The notes: a model not told the origin generated them from the letters alone. Positions 1 through 10,270 are shown, counted from the first letter of the stretch. The stretch is 64,000 nt of DNA from Rhizobiaceae bacterium (GCA_028279875.1 JANQMU010000061.1:1-64000), one strand, 5' to 3'. Numbers and translations: made by a program.

Positions 1-1
1 C

Positions 2-172
2 AATCCCTTCACCATTCTCGGCGCGCCGATTGCGCAAAACGCCCTTGTCGGCGAGGCAGGTGTCGACATCCGGGCGACCGATAATGTGATCGTCAGCGCT
101 TCCTATGAGGGCCAATATGCCGACGACGCCCAGGCACACGGCTTCCTGGCAAGGCTACTCGCACAGTTTTAG
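2..172 (+). CDS. Autotransporter outer-membrane beta-barrel domain protein, C-terminal fragment (5' end outside window)
   Basis: Frame 2 reads NPFTILGAPIAQNALVGEAGVDIRATDNVIVSASYEGQYADDAQAHGFLARLLAQF*; alternating beta-strand pattern and terminal Phe typical of autotransporter barrels. Confidence 0.7.
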   Translation, partial: NPFTILGAPIAQNALVGEAGVDIRATDNVIVSASYEGQYADDAQAHGFLARLLAQF

Positions 173-305
173 AGAATCGCCCGTCCGCCATGGACTTTGA
201 GCGGCATTGGCGCCAATCGTCAAAATCGGCTATCGATTGGGCGTCGAGCAAGCGGATGGACCTATGGGCGACTCGCACCGTTTTGCATATTGGCGTCGCA
301 TCAAG

Positions 306-437
306 ATGCCGACACCGTGGCAAGCCGTCTGTTTTTTTGCCGCGCTTTTCGTTTTCTTCCTGCTGGTGTGGACGATCCAGCGGCTCGGTTACTGGCCCGC
401 AGGCTGGACGGTCAACCCCGAATTGGGGCCTGAATGA
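306..437 (+). CDS. Candidate small single-TM protein (43 aa; alternative start at 264)
   Basis: MPTPWQAVCFFAALFVFFLLVWTIQRLGYWPAGWTVNPELGPE*; strong hydrophobic helix; stop overlaps the next gene's start (ATGA). Confidence 0.45.
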   Translation: MPTPWQAVCFFAALFVFFLLVWTIQRLGYWPAGWTVNPELGPE

Positions 438-1291
438 TCGCGTTCGGCTCCTGTCGGGATGTGCCGGTTCCGGCGCTGCATGAGGCGATGGCGGGCGCCT
501 TTGCGGATTATGTGGTGTCGATGTCTCCGGCGCTGGAACAGTTCGCATTCATGTTGCGACAGCGCGGATATGATCCATCGCTTTCGCAGGTGGCGATTGC
601 CGATGGGCGGCCCGTCGCTTTCTGGATTATCGGGTCGGATCCCCAATGCAACGGCACCTATGTGATCGCCACCGGAACGACACCGGATTTTCGCCGGCGC
701 GGCCTGGCAACCCAAATCTTCGCACATGTCCGCGCGGCACTGATCGAACGCCGGGCCGAGTGGCTTGAGCTGGAGGTCATCGATGAAAACCGGAACGCGC
801 GAGAGCTTTATGAACGGCTCGGGTTCAGGCCTCGCAGGAATGTTTCGTGCTTCACGATCCCGGATGCACCCATGGCGTCCGCATCGCATGCGCCTGCCGG
901 TATCGACGACATTCCGCTTTCCGAACTGCAAAGCCGCGGACCCGGGATGCGCGACTGGCCGCCGAGCTGGCAGAACGGGTTCGCTTCCCTTGCGCGCATA
1001 TCCGACAGCCTGGTCTGCCTTGGTGCGAGGGCGGCCGGCGGCCTTTCGGGATACGGGATCCTGATCCGGCCGACCGCGACGGTTGCCCAGATCACCGTTC
1101 ATCCGAACCACCGGCGGCAAGGTGTGGGCACGCGGCTGCTGATGGCGCTTTACAGCGCCAACGGGTCGGAACCGGTGCGGATCATCAATGCCGAGGCGCG
1201 GGACCGGGCATTTTCCGCCTTCATCAGGAAATGCAATGGTTCCGAGGGCCCCCGCCAAATCGTGATGCGTATGCCGGTTCGGAACATCTGA
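434..1291 (+). CDS. GNAT family N-acetyltransferase, two GNAT-like modules
   Basis: TPDFRRRGLATQIFAHV and VHPNHRRQGVGTRLLMAL acetyl-CoA-binding (R/QxxGxG/A) motifs in N- and C-terminal halves. Confidence 0.85.
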   Translation: MIAFGSCRDVPVPALHEAMAGAFADYVVSMSPALEQFAFMLRQRGYDPSLSQVAIADGRPVAFWIIGSDPQCNGTYVIATGTTPDFRRRGLATQIFAHVRAALIERRAEWLELEVIDENRNARELYERLGFRPRRNVSCFTIPDAPMASASHAPAGIDDIPLSELQSRGPGMRDWPPSWQNGFASLARISDSLVCLGARAAGGLSGYGILIRPTATVAQITVHPNHRRQGVGTRLLMALYSANGSEPVRIINAEARDRAFSAFIRKCNGSEGPRQIVMRMPVRNI

Positions 1292-1402
1292 GGGCGCATT
1301 CCGGATGGCTGGCTTTCCGGAAAATATCGGGCAAGGGTCGCCAAAGCGGTTGCCATCCGGCGACGCTGCCTCATTTTCAGTGGTGAGATATCCTGGACCC
1401 TT

Positions 1403-2353
1403 TTGAAGGAAACCCCCATGAGCTGGAACCCGTCGCTCGATCCCCACTGCCCATCACCCGATACCATGGACTCCATCGAAACGGTGATCGTCCCGAGGGC
1501 CCGTGATATCGGCGACTTCGAGGTGCGGCGTGCCCTGCCCGCTTCGGCCCGGCAGATGGTCGGGCCCTTTATCTTCTTCGATCAGATGGGCCCGGCCGAG
1601 TTCATCACCAACCAGGGCATCGATGTGCGCCCGCATCCGCATATCGGGCTGGCCACCGTGACCTATCTTTACCAGGGTGAATTCCAGCATCGCGACTCGC
1701 TGGGCACGGACCAGATGATCTATCCGGGCGCGGTCAACTGGATGATTGCCGGCAACGGTGTCACCCACTCCGAACGAACCAGCGCGGAAACCCGACAGGG
1801 GCCCAGTTCACTGTTCGGAATTCAGACATGGGTGGCCCTGCCTGACCACGCGGAAGAGGTCGATGCCGGATTTGAACATCATCCGAAGGAGACGCTGCCG
1901 ATCCTGAAAAGCGAAGGCAAAACGGTTCGACTTATCCTCGGCACGGCGTGGGGCGAAACGGCACCCGTCAAGACGTTCAGCGAAATGTTTTACGCGGATG
2001 CGATTTTGCAGGCGGGCACCCGCCTGCCGCTGCCGGATGACCACGAGGATCGCGGGCTCTATATCACGCAAGGATCGGTGATCATTGCTGGCCAGACCTT
2101 CGAGGCCGGGCAAATGATGGTCTTCAGACCGGGTGACAGGATCACGGTCAAAGCCGGCCCATCCGGCGCCCGCCTGATGCTGCTCGGCGGCGAGACGTTG
2201 AACGGTCCCCGACACATCTGGTGGAATTTTGTCGCATCATCCCGGGAAAAGATCGATGCGGCGAAGGAGGCCTGGGCGACAGGCGACTGGGAACACGGCC
2301 GTTTTCAACTTCCCGAGAACGACCGCGACGAGTTCATCCCGCTACCCGGATAG
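1403..2353 (+). CDS. Pirin family protein
   Basis: GPFIFFDQMGPAEF, DVRPHPHIGLATVTYLYQGEFQHRDSLG, GVTHSERT: pirin cupin motifs. Confidence 0.92.
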   Translation: MKETPMSWNPSLDPHCPSPDTMDSIETVIVPRARDIGDFEVRRALPASARQMVGPFIFFDQMGPAEFITNQGIDVRPHPHIGLATVTYLYQGEFQHRDSLGTDQMIYPGAVNWMIAGNGVTHSERTSAETRQGPSSLFGIQTWVALPDHAEEVDAGFEHHPKETLPILKSEGKTVRLILGTAWGETAPVKTFSEMFYADAILQAGTRLPLPDDHEDRGLYITQGSVIIAGQTFEAGQMMVFRPGDRITVKAGPSGARLMLLGGETLNGPRHIWWNFVASSREKIDAAKEAWATGDWEHGRFQLPENDRDEFIPLPG

Positions 2354-2386
2354 TGCGTTGCGCTTGGATTGACCGGCGGTAGACGA

Positions 2387-2806
2387 TCAGTCGCCTTTCG
2401 GCTCTTCGTCGCAACCGATCATCCACCTGATTCCGAAGCGGTCGGTCAGGGTTCCGAAGCCGGCGCTCCAGAATGTCGGTTCCCAGTCCATCTGTATGGC
2501 TCCGCCGTCGGCGAGCTTGTCGAACACGGCCTTGCCTTCGGCGGCCGTCGGAAAGCTCAGCATCACCGACGCGCCGGCCATGGCCGGGCTCTCATCCATG
2601 ATGTTGTCCGAGGCCATCAGCTCGCCATCGCCGATTTTCATCCGCGCATGCATGATCCAGCCCTTGCGATCGTCGGCAACCGGAAATTCGGGCGGCATCT
2701 GCGATGCGGGTAACTGCTCCAGGATTTCGCCGGCGAAGATGTCCGCATAGGCCGCCAGGGCCTCGGCGCACTGGCCGTTGAAAAACAGATAGGGTGTTGG
2801 GGTCAT
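2387..2806 (-). CDS. VOC/PhnB-like family protein
   Basis: MTPTPYLFFNGQCAEALAAYADIFAGEILEQLP...; PhnB-like glyoxalase fold signature; start chosen at MTPTP. Confidence 0.8.
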   Translation of the reverse strand: MTPTPYLFFNGQCAEALAAYADIFAGEILEQLPASQMPPEFPVADDRKGWIMHARMKIGDGELMASDNIMDESPAMAGASVMLSFPTAAEGKAVFDKLADGGAIQMDWEPTFWSAGFGTLTDRFGIRWMIGCDEEPKGD

Positions 2807-2903
2807 GGTCTCTCTCCCTGTGATGTCATGACAGTCTGACATACCATTATGACACGAATGACGCGGTCCGGTCTCGCCTCCGGCCGCTGCCGGACACGAC
2901 CGG

Positions 2904-4211
2904 TCAACCGAGAACGGAAAAACTCGATTCCGGATTGATCGCCCGCTTGCGGGAATAAAAGCCGGCATCGACCGTGCGGTCGAGATAGGGCAAGTGAAAT
3001 TGCAGCGGCGCCGTGTCGTGGTCGCCGCCATTTTCGCAATGGCTGACCAGGGCCGCCATCAGCTTTCCGGCGATCGGCGCGTTCTTGTACTGGTTGCCGC
3101 TGGTGCCGCAGGCCATGTAGAAGCCGGGCAGCGACGACCGGTCGTAGATCGGAATCCAGTCCTCGGTGACGTCGTAGAGATCGACGACGCCGCGCATGCG
3201 GCTTGGAATGCCAAGGCTCGGCACGCGCTGGGCATAGCGCATTGCCTGCAGCCGCCACTGATCGGAAAAATTACGGTCGTAATCGGTGTCGTCATCGACC
3301 CAGACATGGTCATCGCAGGGCGGGTCCTCCGAGCCGATCAGGATGTGGTTGCCCTGTTCGGGACGCACATAGCAGCCGATATCGCTGTCGGACACGACGA
3401 GCCCGTCCTTTTCGAAATCGAAACCCTCCGGTGACGGCACATGCACCACCTCCTGGCGCAGCGCCCGGGTCGAGATCGTCATGTCGTCCGTGACACCAGC
3501 CATCCGGTTGACCTGCGAGGATGCCGGGCCGCCGACATTGATGACGACCGGCGCATGGATTTCCTCGCCGCCGGCCAGTTTGACGCCGCCGACCCGGCCT
3601 GCCGAGGTCAGGATCTCCGTAACCGTCGCGCCGAGCCTGAAGCGCGCGCCCTTGGCCTCCGCCGCACGCTGCAGATTATGCGACGACAGGGCGGGATCGG
3701 TGACATAGCCCGCCGTCGGGAAGAAGACACCGCCTTCGAGCCGTCCTCCCGTCGGTTCGCCGAAACCGGGATCCTCCAGACGCTTCGGCGGCTGGTAACA
3801 ACGCAGATCGTAGATCGGCAGACGCTTTGTGATCTGATCGGCGCTCCAGTCCTCGAGCGGCACGCCGAGGGCGGCGCAATGGGCCTTGTGCTTTTCGAGC
3901 AACCCGTTAGCTTCGGTCTTCATCACCAGGCATCCGATTTCGCGGAACGGCGCCAGACCCCGCTCGTCGGCGATCTCCAGATAGTCGGCCCAGTTTTTCC
4001 AGTAATAATAGCCCTCATAGGCAAAGGCGGTGCCGTCCAGGGTCGAATAATGCACGCGGATAATGGCACAGGAGCCCGATGTCGAGCCGTGCCCGGCTTC
4101 GCGGTTGCGGTCCACCGACAGTGTCCGGTAGCCCTCTTTGGAAAGCTCGAATGCTGTCGCGGCGCCGATCACGCCGGCGCCAATGATGATGATGTCTGCC
4201 GTACCCGCCAT
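2904..4211 (-). CDS. FAD-dependent oxidoreductase (DadA/SoxB-type amine oxidase)
   Basis: N-terminal dinucleotide motif DIIIIGAGVIGAATAFELSKEGYRTLSVDRN; start chosen at MAGTAD. Confidence 0.85.
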   Translation of the reverse strand: MAGTADIIIIGAGVIGAATAFELSKEGYRTLSVDRNREAGHGSTSGSCAIIRVHYSTLDGTAFAYEGYYYWKNWADYLEIADERGLAPFREIGCLVMKTEANGLLEKHKAHCAALGVPLEDWSADQITKRLPIYDLRCYQPPKRLEDPGFGEPTGGRLEGGVFFPTAGYVTDPALSSHNLQRAAEAKGARFRLGATVTEILTSAGRVGGVKLAGGEEIHAPVVINVGGPASSQVNRMAGVTDDMTISTRALRQEVVHVPSPEGFDFEKDGLVVSDSDIGCYVRPEQGNHILIGSEDPPCDDHVWVDDDTDYDRNFSDQWRLQAMRYAQRVPSLGIPSRMRGVVDLYDVTEDWIPIYDRSSLPGFYMACGTSGNQYKNAPIAGKLMAALVSHCENGGDHDTAPLQFHLPYLDRTVDAGFYSRKRAINPESSFSVLG

Positions 4212-4356
4212 GCTCTGTTCCCTCGCCGGCCGCATGCCGCGGCCCTTTTTCTCTGGCCCCAGATTAGTCATATCCGACCGTTGTCCACAATCCATCTTCT
4301 TGATGGTCCCGCCGCAACCGCGCAGGATCCGGTCGCGGACGAATCGGATTGACAGC

Positions 4357-4854
4357 ATGGACGGGACAATCGGCATGGAACCACGGATCGAAACCATCGC
4401 GGCAAAGAAACTTGTCGGCCTGCACAGGGACATGTCGCTGGTCGAAAACGAGACCGGGGTGCTTTGGCGGCAATTCATGCCGAGACGTGCCGAAATAACA
4501 AACCGAACGACATCGGACTTCCTGTCGATGCAGGTTTACCGCGGACAGCCGGAAACGGTGTTTTCGCCGGATACGGTTTTCACGAAATGGGCGGCGGTGG
4601 AGGTTTCAGATCACAACTCGATCCCCGACGGGATGGAACCCTACCTTCTGAGGGGAGGCCTTTATGCCGTGTTCCCCCACCGTGGTCCGGCCGCCTCGGC
4701 GCCACAGATCATGCGGTTCATCTTCGGTGAGTGGCTGCCGAACGCCAACCATGTCCTCGACGGCCGCGAGCATTTCGAAGTGCTTCCCGCCGATTACAAT
4801 CCCATGGACCCGGATGCCCGGGAAGAGATCTGCATTCCGGTAAGGCCGCGGTGA
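4357..4854 (+). CDS. GyrI-like/effector-binding-domain protein
   Basis: MEPRIETIAAKKLVGLHRDMSL...GGLYAVFPHRGPA...EHFEVLPADYNPMDPDAREEICIPVRPR matches the GyrI-like domain layout; alternative start 4375. Confidence 0.7.
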   Translation: MDGTIGMEPRIETIAAKKLVGLHRDMSLVENETGVLWRQFMPRRAEITNRTTSDFLSMQVYRGQPETVFSPDTVFTKWAAVEVSDHNSIPDGMEPYLLRGGLYAVFPHRGPAASAPQIMRFIFGEWLPNANHVLDGREHFEVLPADYNPMDPDAREEICIPVRPR

Positions 4855-4874
4855 GACAGGTATTTCGGAGGGGA

Positions 4875-5672
4875 TCAGTCCCGGGCAGAGACGGCGGATG
4901 AAAGTGCGCGGCTTCTGGCTTTCGCGGCGGCCACGCCCCTGGTGATCAGGGAAGCCAACGCATTGTCTTGGTACAGCGCCTGCAGCCCAGCCGCGGTTGT
5001 CCCGGCCGGGCTGGTGACCTTTTCCCGAAGTTCGGCGGGTGAGTATCCGGATCGTTCCAGCAACGCCGCCGCACCGATGAACACCTGCTTCGCCAAGTCG
5101 CTACTGAGATCCGCGGGCAGGCCGGCGGCATGCCCGGCCTGTGCGAGATGTTCGGTGAAGGCGTAATAATAGGCGGGACCGCTGCCGGCCATAGCCGTGA
5201 AGGCATCGGCATGGGCTTCATCGTGGACGATGCACACGCCCAGGCGGGACAATGCATTTTCCATTGCCGTGACATCGCCGGGCCGTGCGTCCGGCTGATG
5301 GCACAGGAAAACGATCCCCTTTCCGATGCCGACCGGCAGGTTGGGCATGGCCCGGAAGACGGGTACTGGCGCGGGCACGAGGCTGCGGAGCATGGACAGT
5401 TCGATGCCGGCGGCAATCGAAACGACACTGCCCACCGCGTCCAGACGATGCAGGTTTTCGCGAAGCGCGGCTGCGACGTGCTGCGGTTTGACGGCAATGA
5501 CCGCCATGGTTTCCCCGCGCCGGTGAATCCCGGCGTTCCCGATGCAGCGTGACGGCTCGCGATCGATGATCGCGATATCCGACGGTTCCCAACCGGAGCC
5601 GATCCAGCCGTCATAAAGGGCGCGGCCCATGGCCCCGCCACCCAAAATCAGGATTCCTGATATACAAACCAT
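4875..5672 (-). CDS. proC: Pyrroline-5-carboxylate reductase
   Basis: ILILGGGAMGRALYDGW, FRAMPNLPVGIGKG, MAGSGPAYYYAFTEHLAQAGHAAGL, KVTSPAGTTAAGLQAL. Confidence 0.88.
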   Translation of the reverse strand: MVCISGILILGGGAMGRALYDGWIGSGWEPSDIAIIDREPSRCIGNAGIHRRGETMAVIAVKPQHVAAALRENLHRLDAVGSVVSIAAGIELSMLRSLVPAPVPVFRAMPNLPVGIGKGIVFLCHQPDARPGDVTAMENALSRLGVCIVHDEAHADAFTAMAGSGPAYYYAFTEHLAQAGHAAGLPADLSSDLAKQVFIGAAALLERSGYSPAELREKVTSPAGTTAAGLQALYQDNALASLITRGVAAAKARSRALSSAVSARD

Positions 5673-5792
5673 ATTCCGAATCGCACTTCCAAATGGAGAA
5701 AAGAATGAACATTTTTCGCATGCCGGCTTGCAATACAAAAATTATTTTGTTTAGTATACAGAAAAAATACGGAACGAAGGGAGAGCAATGAG

Positions 5793-6521
5793 ATGGTTGG
5801 CGTCAAGCGAAAGCAGACCGACGGCATCTATGACCGTCTTCGCTCCGATATTTTGACCATGAGCCTTCGCCCCGGCGAGGATATCGACGAACAGGCCCTT
5901 GCCGAACGTTACGGCATTTCCAGAACGCCCATCCGCGAGGCGCTGATCAAGCTGTCGGCCGACGGGCTCGTCGCGTTCGGTGAAAAACGCGGTGCGCGGA
6001 TTACCGTTCTGATCATTCCGGACCTTCCGCGTTTCATGGAAGCGCTGGATTTCAACCGGCGAGCCGTGTGCCGGCTTGCAGCCCTGCGTCGCCATGACAA
6101 CGAGTTACAGGACATCAAGACGGCATTCGAGCTGTTTACCGAGACGGCAACCTCAAAGGGTGTCGGCACGGACAATCTGAGCAGCCAGGTCGCCGATCTG
6201 GAGATGAAACTCTATGTCCAGATTTCCGAATCCGGCCACAACAAATATCTCACCGATGCCTTCAGCAAGCTGCTCACCGTCGGGCTTCGCATGATGCGGC
6301 TGCCCTTTGCCTATTCCCCGCGCGAGGGGCAGACGGTGCAGGCCTATGTGGAAAGACTGATCGACCAGCACGCGAGGCTGATCCAGGCCATCGAAGCCAG
6401 TGATCCGGACAGGGCCGAGGAATGCGCTGCCGACCTCCATCAATCCCTGGTCGAACGGCTGCGCGAGTACAACGAAGAAAACCTGCTCGGCGGCGTGTCG
6501 ATGCGGCAGGTCACCGACTGA
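5793..6521 (+). CDS. GntR family (FCD-type) transcriptional regulator
   Basis: IYDRLRSDILTMSLRPGEDIDEQALAERYGISRTPIREALIKLSADGLV wHTH. Confidence 0.9.
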   Translation: MVGVKRKQTDGIYDRLRSDILTMSLRPGEDIDEQALAERYGISRTPIREALIKLSADGLVAFGEKRGARITVLIIPDLPRFMEALDFNRRAVCRLAALRRHDNELQDIKTAFELFTETATSKGVGTDNLSSQVADLEMKLYVQISESGHNKYLTDAFSKLLTVGLRMMRLPFAYSPREGQTVQAYVERLIDQHARLIQAIEASDPDRAEECAADLHQSLVERLREYNEENLLGGVSMRQVTD

Positions 6522-6541
6522 CAGGCAAAACAGGAATCCCC

Positions 6542-7450
6542 ATGCTCACTGCTGATCATCTGTCCGGCGTTTTTACGGCACTCGTCACACCATTTTCCAA
6601 CGATGGCGAACTGAACGAGGCCGCCTTGAAGGAGTTGATCGGACGCATGATCGGCGCCGGCGTCAGCGGCCTGGTTCCGATAGGCGGAACAGGCGAATAT
6701 TTTTCGCTGTCGAGGACGGAGCGCAACCGGATCGTCGAACTGACGGTCGAGCAAAGCGCGGGACGGCTGCCGGTCATTCCCGGTGTTCTGGCAACCGGTT
6801 TTCATGACGCGCTGGATGCCGCCCGCGAATTCACCGAACGCGGCGCCGACGCGCTGATGGTGATCACGCCCTACTACACGCCGGGGACCCAGCAGGGCAT
6901 AGAGGACTATTATCGCCGATTGCGGGACAGGGTCGGTCGCCCCCTCTTGCTCTACGAAATCCCAGGGAAAACCAACGTCGCGATCAAGGCGGAAACCATT
7001 CGCTCCCTTGCCGCGGACGACACGATCATCGGCATGAAATATTCCAGCTACGATGTCGCCGAGTTCATTCGCGTTGCCGCCTTCTGTGCCGATGACATCG
7101 CCCTGTTGAGCGGCGAGGAACCGCTCTTCGCCACCCATCTGGCAATCGGCGCCCGCGGCGGAATCATGACAACCGCCAATCTCTTTCCGGAGCGGTGGAT
7201 CGCCATCTACGAGGCCGCTTCCAGCGGCGATCTGAAGGGCGCGCTGAAGCTGCAGGCGGCCCTTGATCCGCTCATCGGCGCCGCATTCTGCGAGGCCAAT
7301 CCGGGACCGCTGAAGGCCATCATGGCGACGGCTGGCTATGGCTGCGGCACACCGCGTTTCCCGTTGCAGGAAGCGACCGACCCCACCAAGGCAAGAATCC
7401 GGGCGGCACTGGCAACGATGATCCCCGATCGCGTGCAGGGAATTGCCTGA
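6542..7450 (+). CDS. Dihydrodipicolinate synthase/N-acetylneuraminate lyase family aldolase
   Basis: GGTGEYFSLSRTER, TPYYTPGTQQG, LYEIPGKTNV, GMKYSS (Schiff-base Lys). Confidence 0.88.
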   Translation: MLTADHLSGVFTALVTPFSNDGELNEAALKELIGRMIGAGVSGLVPIGGTGEYFSLSRTERNRIVELTVEQSAGRLPVIPGVLATGFHDALDAAREFTERGADALMVITPYYTPGTQQGIEDYYRRLRDRVGRPLLLYEIPGKTNVAIKAETIRSLAADDTIIGMKYSSYDVAEFIRVAAFCADDIALLSGEEPLFATHLAIGARGGIMTTANLFPERWIAIYEAASSGDLKGALKLQAALDPLIGAAFCEANPGPLKAIMATAGYGCGTPRFPLQEATDPTKARIRAALATMIPDRVQGIA

Positions 7451-7452
7451 CC

Positions 7453-8919
7453 ATGCCATCCCGCCTCCTGGAACGCCTGACCGAAATCGTCGGCCCGCAA
7501 GGGCTGCTGCGATCCGCCTTCGACATGCAACCCTATCTCGAGGACTGGCGCGGCAAGAAAAGGGGGACGGCCCATTGTGTCGTCCTGCCCGGAGATACAT
7601 CCGAGGTCTCGCGCATCGTGCAACTGGCGAACGAGCTGGGTGTCGCAGTGTATGTGCAGGGCGGCAATACCGGGCTCTGTTTCGGCGCGGTTCCATCCAG
7701 TTGCGGCGATTGCATTGTCCTGGCGCTTGGACGGATGAAGGCGATCCGGTCCCTCGACCGGGCGGCGAACTGCATCGTGGTTGACGCCGGAATCGTGCTC
7801 GAAACCGTCCATCAGGCCGCCAAGGACGCCGGAAAGAACTTTCCGATGCATCTTGGCAGCGAAGGCACGGCGCAAATCGGCGGCCTTGTCGCGACCAATG
7901 CCGGCGGCACCAATGCCTTGCGCTACGGCACCATGCGGGATCTCGTTTACGGGCTCGAATTCGTTCTGCCCGACGGCCGGGTGATCAGCGATCTCGAGCC
8001 GCTTCGCAAAAACAATATCGGCTACGACCTCAAACATCTGCAGATCGGCGGCGAAGGCACACTCGGCATCGTCACTGCCGCCTCGCTGAAACTGTTTCCG
8101 GCCCTCAAATCCGATGCCCATGCCTGGCTCGCCTTTGAGGATCCGGCCGATGCTGTGGATCTGTTCAGCAGATTGCAGGACCAGTTCGATACATCGATCA
8201 TCGCCTGTGAACTGCTTTCACGAAGTCAGGTCGACCTGGTGCTGAAACACGTTCCGCGCAGCCGCATGCCGTTCCATGAAACGCCCCAATGGACCGTGAT
8301 GATCGAACTCGGCGCGCCTCATCCGACCGCGGACCTGAAATCGGAACTGGAGGCATTTCTTGGCGCGCAGCTGGAAGAGAGCCGTCTGACGGACGCGGTT
8401 GTCGCGCAAAACGAAAGCCAGGCCGCCGATTTCTGGCATGTAAGGCACTCTGTCTCCGAGGCCAACAAGATGGAGGGGCGCGGCGTCACCCATGATGTCG
8501 CCGTCAGCGTTTCACAGGTGCCCCATTTTCTGAAGGCAGGCGAGCGGATTCTGGCGGAACACTTCCCGCAATCCCGTCAGGTGATCACCTGCCATCTGGG
8601 TGACGGGAACATCCACTACATCGTGATGTTCGCCCGCCATGCCTGGGATGGCGTTGACGATAAGCGGGAGCTTGTCCAGGCCGTTCAGACCCGCATCCAC
8701 GACCTGGCCCGCGCCTCCGGTGGAACCTTCAGCGCCGAACACGGCATCGGCCGCAAGCTGAAGGGCGAGCTTGTACGCCTCACGGATCCAACCCGATACG
8801 AAATCCTCTGCAGGATCAAAACGGCCATCGACCCGAACAACATCCTCAATCCCGGCATTCTTCTCAACAGGGACATCAGGAACGCCGTGGTCCCCGACAA
8901 TGCAGCTACGGAGGCATAA
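7453..8919 (+). CDS. FAD-binding oxidoreductase (D-lactate/glycolate/2-hydroxyglutarate dehydrogenase-like)
   Basis: VYVQGGNTGLCFGAVP, HLGSEGTAQIGGLVATNAGGTNALRYGTMRD, GTFSAEHGIGRKLKGEL. Confidence 0.88.
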   Translation: MPSRLLERLTEIVGPQGLLRSAFDMQPYLEDWRGKKRGTAHCVVLPGDTSEVSRIVQLANELGVAVYVQGGNTGLCFGAVPSSCGDCIVLALGRMKAIRSLDRAANCIVVDAGIVLETVHQAAKDAGKNFPMHLGSEGTAQIGGLVATNAGGTNALRYGTMRDLVYGLEFVLPDGRVISDLEPLRKNNIGYDLKHLQIGGEGTLGIVTAASLKLFPALKSDAHAWLAFEDPADAVDLFSRLQDQFDTSIIACELLSRSQVDLVLKHVPRSRMPFHETPQWTVMIELGAPHPTADLKSELEAFLGAQLEESRLTDAVVAQNESQAADFWHVRHSVSEANKMEGRGVTHDVAVSVSQVPHFLKAGERILAEHFPQSRQVITCHLGDGNIHYIVMFARHAWDGVDDKRELVQAVQTRIHDLARASGGTFSAEHGIGRKLKGELVRLTDPTRYEILCRIKTAIDPNNILNPGILLNRDIRNAVVPDNAATEA

Positions 8920-10164
8920 GTGGCAGACGAACACATCACGATCTTTGCCAATGCCGGCATCGTCGACGGGTCATTGGAGACACGCCGCGACGGGATGCAT
9001 GTGCTGGTCCGCAACGGCACAATCGAAGCCGTTGACGACCGCGAGATCAGGGCGCAAGCGGGCCGGCTGATCGATCTGAAAGGCAAGACTCTCATGCCCG
9101 GCCTGATCGACTGCCACGCCCATGTCTGCGCGACGACCGTTCGGCTTGGCGACAATGCCCTGTTGCCGGACTCGCTCGTCACGGCGAAGTCCATGCACAT
9201 CATGAAGGGCATGCTAAAGCGTGGCTTCACCACCGTTCGCGATCTCGGTGGTGCCGATTTCGGCCTCCAGCAGGCGGTCGCAGAGGGCCTGATTGCCGGA
9301 CCGCGCCTGGTGATTTGCGGCAAGGGGTTTTCGCAGACCGGTGGGCATTCCGATTTCCGCGGACGGTATGACGACCGACCGTCCGGGTGGCTGCTGTCCC
9401 GACTTGGTGCGCTTGGGGCGGTCGTCGACGGCATCGAGCCGCTCCGGGCCGCAATCCGGGACCAGATCAGGCGCGGCGGCCAGTTTGTCAAGCTGATGGC
9501 CAATGGCGGTGTCGCCTCACCGACCGATCCGGTCAATTTCTTCGGGTTTTCGCGGGCCGAGATCGAGATGGCCGTCGAGGAGGCGGCGATGGCCCGGACC
9601 TATGTTTCCGGCCATCTCTATACGGCTGAATCCATTCTAAGGGGCATTAATTGCGGCATTGCCTGCGTCGAGCACGCGACGCTGGTCGATGACGAGGCGG
9701 CACGGGCGATCAAGGCGGCCGGTGCCTTCGCCGTGCCGACATTGATCATTTTCGAGAGCCTGAACCGGGAGGGCGCGGCACTTGGCCTTCCGCCCGAATC
9801 CGTCGCCAAGATAGACGGGGTCAGGCGGCCGGGCCTGGCGTCTCTCGAAACACTCAGGGCAGCCGGCGTCACCATGGGATACGGCACCGACCTTTTGGGC
9901 GCGCTGCACACATACCAGTCGGAGGAATTCGTGCTGCGGGACCAGGTCCTGCCGACGCATGAGGTTATCCGCTCCGCGACCCTGGACGCAGCAAAGGTGC
10001 TGCGGATGGAAGGCCGGATCGGCTGCATTGCGCCGGGCGCCTATGCCGACCTTATTGTCGTCGACGGCAACCCGCTCAAGGACATTTCCCTGCTGACGCG
10101 GCAGGGCGCGCATATTCCACTCATCATGAAGGAGGGCTCGATCATCAAAGACGATCTGACATAG
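8920..10164 (+). CDS. Amidohydrolase family protein
   Basis: GKTLMPGLIDCHAHVC, ARTYVSGHLYTAESI, GIACVEHATLVDDE, YGTDLLG; GTG start directly after previous stop. Confidence 0.88.
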   Translation: MADEHITIFANAGIVDGSLETRRDGMHVLVRNGTIEAVDDREIRAQAGRLIDLKGKTLMPGLIDCHAHVCATTVRLGDNALLPDSLVTAKSMHIMKGMLKRGFTTVRDLGGADFGLQQAVAEGLIAGPRLVICGKGFSQTGGHSDFRGRYDDRPSGWLLSRLGALGAVVDGIEPLRAAIRDQIRRGGQFVKLMANGGVASPTDPVNFFGFSRAEIEMAVEEAAMARTYVSGHLYTAESILRGINCGIACVEHATLVDDEAARAIKAAGAFAVPTLIIFESLNREGAALGLPPESVAKIDGVRRPGLASLETLRAAGVTMGYGTDLLGALHTYQSEEFVLRDQVLPTHEVIRSATLDAAKVLRMEGRIGCIAPGAYADLIVVDGNPLKDISLLTRQGAHIPLIMKEGSIIKDDLT

Positions 10165-10270
10165 CCCCGCCGGGGAACCGAGTATCCGGGCATCGACGAA
10201 GCGCCCGGGCGTCATCCGGCAGCAGAAAAATCAAATGCCGCGATTCAATCCGAAAACAGGGAGGACAGTC

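Noticed and set aside
4212-4478. N-terminal extension of the FAD oxidoreductase ORF (start at 4478)
   Set aside because: Overlaps the divergent GyrI-like gene; the Rossmann motif begins right after MAGTAD, so the start at 4211 is preferred.
5754-5759. GTATAC in the AT-rich region upstream of the GntR gene at 5793
   Set aside because: Resembles the core of some GntR sites, but a 6-bp palindrome alone is not significant.
6440-7696. 418-aa minus-strand ORF over the DHDPS-family gene
   Set aside because: Shadow ORF with compositional bias; no motif recognised.
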